Assembly (NCBI GenBank): GCA_013115135.1
Contig: JABANP010000025.1
Coordinates: forward strand, 1-64,000
Source: Perkinsus olseni
Taxonomy: Eukaryota; Perkinsozoa; Perkinsida; Perkinsidae
DNA length: 64,000 bases
Direction of reading: 5' to 3'
The notes beneath the pieces were generated by a model. The model did not search any database, was not told the origin of the DNA, and worked only from the letters and a program-made list of their open reading frames with translations. Made by a program: the position numbers and the translations under genes. Shown piece by piece: positions 1-11,400 of this stretch (within the stretch, counting starts at the first letter, position 1; every line of letters begins with the position of its first letter).

Positions 1-1198
1 CTTTAGACCGTAGGCACAGTTAAGCCAAACCCAGTATTAAGTTAACACAGACCCGGGTTGAGTCGGATTAACGTAATTAATGAGTTCTAAATTATACGAT
101 AAAACTCTACGTCGTAGAGTCTACGATCATACTAGCGTCGCAGCTTAAGTAGCGCAAGCTGCGCGCCACAGACACAACCGGGGACAGACGGTACGGCACA
201 CAGTAAGCATCACCCAAATGTACTGTCCAACTGTTGAGTTATCTCACCAGTAGATTCTGAGTCAGAATCTACCCGCCGACGGGCGAGGCCTTGGATGTCA
301 ATCCTATAAGCATATGCAGTGTATTCCAGCTTCGATGATATTTATACATCATGATGATCCAAGGGCCGTATAATAGCAAGGAAAAGGACTTGCGAACAGA
401 AGAGCGACACGAGTGTACCACATTATACGGTATGCTTCTTGACCTGGTATTCACCGGTGAACCTGGAAACGCTCCACGCATGAGGAATGAAAGAAACTTT
501 GACTAGGTTGGACTCGCCTGGTTGGTTCCTTCGCTTGGCGAATGAAACCTCGGACTGCGGGGACTGGGAGAAAGGGACGGTTATGGCACACCTGAACAGG
601 GCATGTGTCACGTGCCTCTGTTGAGGACGACAGGCCAAGGAGCAACGCCGGCCCGTCTGCCATTGCACCGGAGTGCTGGGCGTGCGAACACGCAAGCACC
701 CAAACACTGGACTCGTCCAGCCTGGGAACCCTTGATGCCAGGGCTACCATGGCTCACCCGCAGTCTCGGTTTAGGTTGAGGGTGGGAGGGTTGAATTCCA
801 CCCGGGAAGGCGGCGGGCAGGTCACGCGGAATGTCGCAGACCCGCTCACGCCGACGTAGCATAGAGAAACTGAGAAGAGAGGCAGTTGGAAGGTGGTCCA
901 CGCGTCTCCGCAGGACCACTCCTCGCGACTGCCATGCACAAATTACCACTCCAGAAATCGGTGATCGTAACGCAGCTAGAACAAGTATCATCATCGGAAA
1001 CGACTAGCTTAAGTAGTGCAGGATTGTGTGACTACGTCCCCTGCCGCGATGGTTTCACCCTCAGTAAAGCCTGCGGCCTTCCTTGCACAGGAAACAAACG
1101 TGACAAGAACAGCACTGGTCAAGGGCCTTGACTCAAGGCCCATCTGGAGTCGCAACCTGAACCATACCAAGTAAGGTACTCTGCTGGCACATGGCAAT
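1..1198. other. Left-edge region without a supported gene
   Basis: I see no recognisable protein domain or convincing exon chain on either strand. Two short near-perfect palindromes are visible, one at about 104-120 and one at 252-270 (9-base arms around a single base). They could form small hairpins but nothing ties them to a function. Confidence 0.4.
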
Positions 1199-2305
1199 GT
1201 GAGCACTTTTGCTTGTGTTAAGTTTCTCTTGGTGTGTAGGTTCTCTTCGATATGGGACTACGCCTTCAGAAGAAAAGGTCATGGCACTACAAATCGTACT
1301 CTGGGGTGGACAATTCCCACTGGGAATCTGGAGCATGATCAAGATGATCGTGCGTCATTCCCTGTCCTCATGGCACTCAAGAAAATGCCGGACGGTACAG
1401 CAAAGAGTATTGGAGAGGTCATATCTCAAGTGAGAACTCATCAGTTCCAGCTATGAACACTCCCTCTGTCTCCCTCAGACGTGCACGAAGTATGGCATTG
1501 ATCCACAGTGTGGATCCCGACGGGGCCCCCGAATGTCACGGCTGCAGAAGCCGAAAGCCTCGCACGCGGAATGCGGCATTTCGAATGCTGCGGTTAATCC
1601 TCCACCGTGTTCGTTTTGCTGCGGCAAAACCTTCGTAATGAAGGTTTTGTTTCTCTGGTTCATGGGAGATGATCCGGGTTGGTGAGAGAGTGTGCCTCTG
1701 GGGGCATCCTTCCACCAACAATGATGTTGAATGAGCCGATGGGAATATCAGAAGATTGGAACTTAAAGAAACAATGAATGTGACAGACTTTGAGCGTGTG
1801 GTCGCCACTGAGTTGGTTTCCAGCCGCGACGCGTACCTACACTATCCACAAAATTACCGAAGGTTCGAGCAACACGTTGATATCCGGGTCAAGTGGACTG
1901 TGTGGGTATTGCCCAGTTCACCTGCTGGATTATGCTGTTCTAAAGCCAAAAACACGTGATACTTCTACTGGACTTCGATTCGTTGTGTTTAGGTCGGACG
2001 ATGAGATAATGAAGTACGTCTTGCCATGCGAGGAATTCGGTGTCGACGTTACCATCAGCAAACAATGTGACTCACATTGTGTATTTAGGTCGACTTTGAG
2101 ATGCTGGCAGTTTATCCAAGTTATGATGATTGAGTCGTCTAGGACGTACAACTCGGATCCCCAGTATGAGGGCATTGCAATCGGGGGAATCAGGTTGAGA
2201 GACCGAAATGTTGGAGCCACAGGCTGTGGCCCACAGCGGAGGGTCGCTCCCAGGCGCTCGAAGGGCCTATGTAGAAGTCTTCTACTCCGCCAGACCGGCT
2301 CTTAA
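1199..2305 (+). CDS. Candidate multi-exon gene, unknown product
   Basis: I do not recognise this product. Several plus-strand segments read like protein rather than chance ORF. One lies at about 1240-1430 and contains the stretch PVLMALKKMPDGTAKSIGE. It is followed by a possible intron ending in a pyrimidine tract and CAG near 1480, then a cysteine-containing segment to about 1650. A charged segment follows at about 1755-1880 (ELKETMNVTDFERVVATEL), then another at 1925-2070 (DDEIMKYVLPCEEFGVDVT). I could not join all of them in phase, so the exon boundaries, start and stop are unresolved. The segment would converge with the giant minus-strand gene that ends at 2457. It could instead be a decayed gene. 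Confidence 0.25.
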
Positions 2306-2456
2306 CCTTCCCCAGTACTGAACGCTGAACGAAGTCTTTCCGTGGAACACAGGGCAGCAGAGTCTGCTGAGCAGACCATGTCAGCTTGAGAAACATGTGC
2401 TCCAGGTCTAATGCCTGATGCAGCGAATATCTCAATGCCATTCAATGAATGGGGCG

Positions 2457-5400
2457 TCAAGGAGAGTCAGCATGCTCGACCTTCAAGGAACCACTCTGGC
2501 TGAGTTGTATCGCGAGAGAATTGATGGGAGTTTCGGGCGGCTCCACAAAAGGCGGGGCGGCCGGCGGTTCCGGCCTGATCGAGGTCTGGCTTTCCAAGGC
2601 AATGGCAGGACCCACGGCCGTGAAACGCCTCGCTGTTTGTGATACCGATGCATCCTGAACGTGGGCGACTAAGGAATCGCGCAACCGCTGCGGAGAACAG
2701 CCCACTGAGTCTGTATTGAGCATGCGCATGAGAGCGTTGACCTTGTTGAGACTGCTGACCAGCTGTGCAACGTTCGCCTGTCCCCCAGATCCAGACACCT
2801 TCTGGAGCTTGCCCTGCTCGTAGGATAGCTCGGCGAGAATCTGTACGAGAATAATTCCTCTCCGTCACATATAGCGACCATTGCCAGCTCACCTGCTCCT
2901 GCCTGTGCTTTTTCTTTACTTTATCTTTGGACTTCTTCATCCTTGCTTCCCTTTCGGCAATTTTCTTCTGCATTATCAATTCTTGGACTTTCTTCTCCTC
3001 CTCCAGCTGACTCCATTCAAATTCCGAAATCCCCACAACGCTGCCTCTCACCTCCTCAGCAGCCGCAGCAATAGCTTCCTGATGCTCCTCTCGGACCGCG
3101 ATCATCTCCTCGGGAGCGACGCGAACGGAGTCTCGAGGATTGCCCGCCTGGAACCGTGACATCAGAGCGGGCACCAACGCGGAATAGACCAACTCTTGTA
3201 CACAAGCGAGATGAGCAGTCGCGAGATGATCCCGTATTTGTGCTGTGACTCTTGATCTCGGACCAAACCCACTTTCCTCAAGGCCCTCCTAAGCCTTCCT
3301 TCGAGCTCCTCCATCTGCGTCTTGTATCGGTCCTCAAGCGCCTCTCTGTCTTTGCGAGCCTCCTCCTCGAGCTTTTGAGTAATCTCGTCCTCTCTCTCCC
3401 GATGTCTGTTCGCCATTTCCTCCATTTCTTCAGCGTGCGACTTGCCAAGTTGCCTCTGAGCGCCCAGAGCTCCAATGGCGCGATGCAGATACACCTGAAG
3501 CAGCCTAGCGAACGGAAGTCAAATCACGGTCGTGATATTCTCATGGTGAATGAGAATCCGTGTAATACTAGAACACTCAATCCGCCGTTTGGGAGCTGGA
3601 TGTCCTCAGTAAGCCATTAAAGGTTTCGCGTGTGCAAGTTCCAAGTCCAACGCCGAAAACCGGCTCAGTCGAACTAGCACGGATGAATCTTGTTTCACGA
3701 GCTTAGCACAGTTAGAAGCGGCCAGACCTCTTGGGGTTTTTTTCTCAGACTGACGGCTTCGTCGGCTCACATTCATTCTGCTCCTGCTAACCTTATCGTT
3801 TACGATCTGTTCTCGCTTCGCCTCGATCCTTCTACGTCGTGCAGCGAGCTTCTGTTGCAGAGCAAGCTTCTGAGCCTCTCGGTGGTCGGTTATTTGCCCT
3901 TCAATCTCAGCGCGTCGGAGCTCATGTTCTTGCAGGAGTCGTTGTCGCTCAGCTTCGGATACAGACGCGTCGATGAATCGCAAACCTCTGACAAAAAAGG
4001 CAGGGAGTCACGCTATCTTCCAGTCGACCAAGGCGGCACCAGAACTCTCTGTTACGAAAGATGCGGTACAAAAATCACCTGCCAGACCCTGTTCCAGTTT
4101 CCACGTGGTCCTTGATTGATGTTCCCTGTGTCTGGACAACTCCGTCGATTGTCTCGCTCGCCATGAATCGCTCTTCTTCGTCGAGGACCGACAGCTCATT
4201 CCGCAGTCTTTGCCTTAGACAGGATGGGAAAACGTCGAGTAGGAAAGGCGACATCCCTTCTACTCTTCGGCACGTCGTGCGGCTTCTGACTCTGAGCGTT
4301 CGCCCAAGCTCACATCGACCACCCGGCGCAGGTGTGCGTAGTTGCGGCGGATTTGCTGCTCTCTTGCGAGTTCGTCACTTCGTTCTAGAACCGCCTGACA
4401 GAAGCACTGCGGAGCGGGCCCTGCTGGTCACTGTGGTCCTGCCTGAAGCTGTTCATGTATGTTCCCCTCTCCGGACTGTCCTGTCGCCCTCGGAATTCGA
4501 GCCCGAGATATTTCCTGTTGCATGAGCATGTCCATCCGTGCAGTCATGGAGGCGTGTGATGAAGCTTGCAGCTCCTCGCAGATCTCCTCGTCAACGACAG
4601 CGAGCTTCCGAGAGGCGACCTCTTTGCGCTGTCGATAATTTGTTGATATCTTCTCCCGTTCACGCTGGTGTGCAGCTCTGAATCATGGCCCGTTCAATCC
4701 TAGTCTACCTGGGACTGGAGCATTAGTACCGTAAATTGTCCAACTCCTTGCCGTTCAGTCGCGTGACGACCGCAAGCTGTCCAGCATTATGCCGGCCTAG
4801 CTCTGCCTCGACCCTAACTTGGACCTCTTCCAACTGCCTTAGGTACTTCCCGGACTCCTGCTCGGCGTCTGGGCCGCCACCCATCAGAACCCCGGCAACC
4901 TGAGATATCCTGCTCGACGAACGAGTGTGTGTATGTGAGTTTTAAGTCCAACGCCGAAAACCGGTCAGTCCAGCACCGATGTATCTCGGTTCAAGAGGAG
5001 TGAGTTCAGGCAAGTTTATTGAGCGCAGGAAATAGCGCTCAGGTAGAGAGTAGGGCAAACCTAAGATACTTCCTTTCCTCCCGGCAGGATCCGCTTCCAC
5101 AACGCTTCCGGAAGAGTATGATCATCATGGTGACAGGCTCATAGTCGATGGCACTATTGGTCAGAGCAGAGGTCGAGTAAAGTGTCTCACGCTCTGCTGT
5201 GACTAATAATGAGACGCAATATGAAAGCGCTGAGACGTCATATCTTTTCTATGACTAAAATTGAGCCATCGATGGCCCATTTATGATTGAAAAATCATGA
5301 CTGCCAGCGTTTCGCGCTCGCTCGAGACGTGCGGCCAGAGTCACCACAGCGGCGTGAAACACCCTTCATTATCGCAGCACAAGTACCCCTCTTCCTACCT

Positions 5401-8400
5401 GAAGATTTGTTGCATGCTCCAATGATGCCACAACACTGGTGTTCTCCATCTCCCCTGCGAGAACCGTCTCAAGCTCGAGCTCAGCTCTCTCGCTGGTGGT
5501 AGCCAAGAGCTCAAACGCTTGTCTGAGCCAAGGTTCGAGATTCTCCGTCAAGCGCTGGGAGGGCAACGGTGCCATGAGTCACCGACTTCTCGAGAATAGT
5601 CGCTTCTGCGCCAGCCAGTTCATGCTCAGCGTCGCGGAGCTCGTCCTCGGCCTCTGAGCGCTTCTTCAGGAGCGCCTACGGAGCCAATGAGGAGCTATGA
5701 CCATCACATTAGTTGCTATGTATCCGCTCCTATAGCGTTCAACCGAGCAGCAACCATGGGAAAGTCTCCCCACTTGGCGCTTCGCTCGTCTGTCCCTGAG
5801 CCTCTCCCTGTTCAGCCTCTGTTGCTCTAATTTCTCGACTTCCATCTCGTTCTCAGCCCGTACCACAGTGCTCTCGTAGTCTCTCACCAGAGCTTCTATG
5901 TCCTATCATACACAGCGGGGGAAGCATATAGTGGAAAGTTGGATCCCACTCACCTCCTCATCCCCGCGAACGACCTTCAGTCTTCTCTCATGCCTCTCTT
6001 TCAATACGCAAAGTCTCTCATCCCTCTCCCTTTGCGAAGCTTCCTCGACCTCTCGACTCGATACAGCATTGACAAGCTAGGTAAGGGAAATACCAGAGTC
6101 TCGGAACGGAGAAAAAGTGAGCTTCGCCGCTACTCAAGACCTCGATGAGTTTCCCTCAGATATCCTACATCATCTCCAACAATATCGTTGATCTTTATCA
6201 TTATCGCCACTCTGCCATCCTTCAGCTGTTGCTTTAAATTATTGATCTGTTCATTGAGTGCATCAACCTCGGCCTTGTGCTTTGCCAGAAGGTCCCTCAG
6301 CTCATCAGCCTAACCATCACTCAATATAAGTGGCACTAATCCGAATGCGGGTCGAACGAAGACCCCTCGTCCACGAGACGGTATTTTCTCTATGCGCCAC
6401 ATTACATGTTTAGCCTTCCTCGCCACGGCCCTCCTCTTTGCCCTCTGTTTGAGCCTCTCCTGCAGCTCCTGTCTCTCCGCAGTAGTATTGATATCAATCT
6501 CAGCCATCGCCTCCATGCCCAAGCGTATTAGCCGCTGCCTGTGACGGTCGGGGGTGCAGGAGAACGACACACAAGATTTACTTCTCTAGCTCGTCACTTG
6601 TAGATTCGATCTTGGATCGAAATTCCCCCAGGATCTTATCTCTTTGTCTATCGCGTTTCGTCAGTAGTTCTCTCTCTTGCTCTCGCAGCTGCCGCAGCGC
6701 TTCAGCCTCGGCCATCCGTACCTACCGTCAGCCGCTATACAACAGTATCCCATTGATTCACATGTGGTCACAGGGAACATCAGAAATGCACCGAAGCGGC
6801 TGCCATCTTTCTGGAGGGCGGAGAGGCGAAAGCAAATACGCAGACTTGCAAGCATTGGCGTATCAACGGTGCCATCTACACTACTCACAGGATGGTACTG
6901 AGCCCCACTTCTTTTTCGTGGCTTCCAAGTAGATCGCTAACATCGCTAGCCTGCTTTGCCAACAGCTCATGTCTAGCCTGCTGGGTCGACTTCATCTCCT
7001 CTCCCACTTTCCGCGCATCCTCCAACCTGCATGGACTTGGTCGGCATGGACTAAGGTCCCAGAGCATATCCAGATACACGGAGTAGATCCAGTAGCGCAT
7101 CTCAATATTCCATCTCATTTCGCAGGAAAATTACTTCTGTATCTGCTGCTGGCGTAAATTCTTCAGCCTTGCGAGCTCCTCTTCGTTGATGACACCCGAA
7201 TGAGCGGATAGCTTCCTCTCTAGCTCCTCGAGGTGCTTCAGAAGGATCTGCTCTGCCTCGGCGTCAGTACCATCCAGATCGGCCAAGCGGCTGAAGATGG
7301 CTTCACAGTAGCATCGCCAGTGGGTTACAGCAAGCTCGAGCAGCCTTACGATGCACTGGACGAATAACGCCCGATGAGCTCGCTCTATGACCAGACAAGT
7401 CGCTCGCCTCCACCTCTCACCTGTGCAGCTCATAGATATCATTCAGGATCCCTTCAGCCCCCTTTACGAGCTCTAGCTGCTCCTCGTTGTCCCCACCAAG
7501 CATCGGTGCCATATTCGACTCCGCAACTAACGCACGGTGACCTGCCGCTCTGGCCGAGACTGAGGAATGTCACCCTCGAGGTCCTGTGTTCTGCCGAAAT
7601 CCAGCACGCCCATGTTGTGAAGGACTTCGTCAAGATCCTCATAAATTCTAGACGCATTCTTCCTAAGCCTGTTTTGGACCTCGGTCTCTCCTCCACCGTT
7701 GGCAATGGCAAGAGCCAGTTCATCCTGTAGCGCCGTTGTCTTCTCCTTCACTACATCCAGGGCCTCATCGCACTGGCTCTGTATGCCATGGACCGTGTTC
7801 ATCAGTTGGTTCATGATGCTTTGCTGCATTTCCGTGGCTTTGGCCAAGACCTCGACACCAGCATCGTCACCAGTATCAGAATCGGAGTCCGAGCCTGTTA
7901 TGGGCGAATCGCTTCGGAAAGCATGATAAGGTTGCGCTACCGATCTCTGATCCTCCGTTGGCGCTAGTCTTATCGTCGATGAGGAGTCCGTGAAGGATAC
8001 GATTCTTCGCATTGAGAATTCGCTGAACAAGCGCGGTCATGTGTTACACAGGGTCAACAGCAGTGGTAGGCGCTCGGAAAGGAGAAGCCCAAAGGTCCCT
8101 CCTACTTCGCGTGTCTTGAAGTAGCGCACCGCCATTCGTTTCTGTCGCATGATGAAGAGAGTTGCTATGAGCAGTAAGACCACTAGGGGTATGCTCACTG
8201 CCAACCACGTGGCACAATTTGGCGAGCAGAAGTAGTCACCGTCGTCGAGGCCTGTTGATGTCGCATTGGCCTTCGGCAGAGTCTTCACAGTGAACTCATT
8301 GTCGACGATGTCATCCTTAGTAGACAGATTCGGCGGGCTTTGGTCGTCGCCAGCGTAGCAGAGCACGGTATGGGCCGTATCGGGCACTAGCCCACTGATG

Positions 8401-11400
8401 CGGAGGCTGCCCGACAACTCATTGCCCCCTGTGACATCGACACCCTTCCCTGAGGTGTCGAGAATCTGCCTCCACTTCACTTCGTCAGCTGTCCTCTCAA
8501 AGACCTCGTATGCCTCCTGGTCGAGGGCAGCACATAATACGAAGCCCGGCTCAGAAAGCGCGTAGTTTACCCCAACAGAAGTAGTGCTTATCTCACCGCG
8601 TACAACAGTAATTCTGGGCGGCGTTATGTCCGACCGGAAAGTGGCGATGAACGTCTCTGACTCGGTTCCGGTTGAGTTGTGTGTGGCCTTGATCATGATG
8701 GTAGCGTGCTCAGGCGCGAATACTTCAAGAACTGCCTGCCCGCCAGACAGCAGTGTCTGCTCTGTCCTCTCGGCCGTGCTGCCAGATCGTGTCAAAGTCG
8801 TGCGTATTAGGACTGCGATGAATTGAGGGTCCGGCAGGCTTGAGACGGCGTTGCCGAAGGAGTCACGGGCAGTGATGAGATAATCAATGGCTCTCCCTGC
8901 CAGTTCGACAGTCGGCCCGTCAATGCGCCATGAAGACACGGGCCCAGGCAGAAAAGTAAGGGTGAGCATCGAACGCAGAGCAACTGGTTGATCGGCCGTC
9001 GCATTTCGAAGGGCCAGAGAAACGACGCCAGCTTTAGTGGCGATAAACTCAGCCTCGGCATCTCCTTGCGCAGATAGCTCGGCTGTGAAAACGGACGGTA
9101 GGATGTGGCCAGATACCTGGATAGATGCGCTGGGCCATTCAGCGTACAGCCTGATCGCCTTACAACGTATACTTGGACGCGGTTCTTGCCACTTGAGAAT
9201 GGCGCCGGCGGTGTGTTCCCAAACTTGTCATACGCTCTCACTGTGACCACAACAGCAGCTGTAGAACTGACGGTCAGGCGGTCGTTCCCGGTGCTCAGCT
9301 GATACTTGGAGGCCTCGCCTGCTGTGAAGTCGATCTAACATCATGACAAGGCCTGCGTGTAAGGAGCTGACCGGAGCAGCTCACCTTCACTGAGGCTGAG
9401 TCATCGATGAGCAGCTGCGGATCGGAGCTGTCCACGAGGCGTAGCTCTACGTCAGTCTGTGGCACCTCGGTACTGACGGACACTGCCCCTACTCCGCCGT
9501 TCACCTGCGGAGACAAGGGAGATTTAGGAGCTCACGACCGCCGGTGACAACCACATCGGAGTGCACAGCTGTACACACCTGCACGATGTTGGACGGGGTG
9601 AGTACGATATCGTCTCCGCGGTGAACCTCGATCTCCACCTGTCCCGAGAAGTCCGTAACGACGTTGCCGTAGGGGTCTCTCGCAGTGACCGTCGCTGTGA
9701 CACTGCCGTCCACCGTGCTGGTTCTCTCATCCACCGTTAGGGCTGCGATGCAACCTGGTTACTCAGGGTAAGGAGTTTGACCGAAGGGTCACGGAGTTAG
9801 CGGAGAGAAGCAGAACTCGTTCCCACCTATGGCGTTGTTATCAGCTGCGCATTGTGCGGCAGTGATCGGAAGGAACAACACGTCCTTGGGGCTCTCCAGC
9901 ACCAGAGTGTCAGGATCCACACTCTCAAGGGATACCACAATTCGACCAGCTTTCAACGATGAGAAGGTGAAGGCGGCAGACGGCGAGGCCATAGTGATGC
10001 ATCGGTCTCTTGGAAGTATAGCGGCAGCGGGGAGAGTCAGACAGACGGTGTAGCTCCGGTCCAGTGCGGTAAGGGGATTGCCATGACTATCTGCAATCTC
10101 GACGGTGATCGTCGCATCGGTGCCAACAGTTGCCGCTTGACCCCCAGACAAGCGAATAAGCCTCGCGGATCCAACGGTCCATACAAGAGTCGCATCTACA
10201 TAGGAAGAGAGCTACACTGCCCTTTCAGTAGTCCACAACACTGAGGCTGCTCGTACCTTGAACAGACAACCCTAAGGAGTTCCCTGACACGAGTAAGGAG
10301 ACAGACACGGCCTCGCTGGGAGAGGACGAGAGCCGGCCAGCAGTGAGGATGGTTGTTGCCCGGCCACTGGAGAACACAGCCAGTTGATCACTCGGTGAAC
10401 CCGTACCTTCAAAATTGGATGAAGCTGCTGGGAGCTGCCAAGTTCATTACCGAGGACGTTCCATGCGACAGTTCCATCTGCATCGTAATCGACAACAAGA
10501 TTCCCATACCGGTCACTGCAAGCTACATTAGCCGACACCGCCTCGTCAACCGACGCTTCAGTGGCGTTCAGCGATACCGTCAATTGAGCCGCTCGACCGG
10601 GAACAAATGTAACCGTTACGAGGGGGTCGATTTCAACCTGCCAAAGGTACGGCTGGGACGTTCGGCCGGCGTCGAAGCAAGGACTTAAGCCCTTACGCCT
10701 CTGCCATTGTCGTCTTCGACGCCAGCTTGCACCATCTCTGCCACTGTGTGCTCCAGCCGAGCCTCGCCCTCTCCGTTGACGAGAGTGAATGCCCTCGTCG
10801 CACCGCCCACGATGCGAGCGACGAAGGACCAGCCGGTCACTGACGATACCAAGTTACCGAAGGAGTCTTCCAGTCGGACTGTAAGCTCCAGAGTATTGTC
10901 CACGGAGATCGGGCCAGCACCGCCTGCGCGATGGACGCGGAGGCGAGTTGGCGGCCCAACCAAGAAGGTCGCTGTCGTTGTTGTATCTGTCAAGGCCCCT
11001 GCGTTACTTTCACTGCGTCACGGAAATAGTAAACTACACGTTTCGAACGACATCTTACGTGTAGCGCCCCCGGGGGAATCCGAGAGGCCGAATGTCACCA
11101 TCTGGGCGACCTTCGATGTAGCAGTCGCCGTGGCAACTCCATTGGTCAACGTCAGCATGCCTCCTGCAGGGTCCAACTGGACCGTCGTCCCTGCACAGTA
11201 GAGTTATCGATAACAAAGAGTAAGAGCAAGCTCGGTTTCCCCAGTTTCCGTACCAGTGGCTACTGCCAGCCAGACGCTAGTCGTTAACAGGCTCGTGGCT
11301 AGGTTGCCGTACTGGTCGCGAGCGACGATGCTCAGAGCCATGGCGGACCCTACGACCGTGTCCCGCGTAGCATTGAAGACCTGAGGAGACATACAACAAC

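Noticed and set aside
104..270. Small palindromes as regulatory hairpins
   Set aside because: Arms of 8-9 bases are expected by chance at this scale and no gene is attached.
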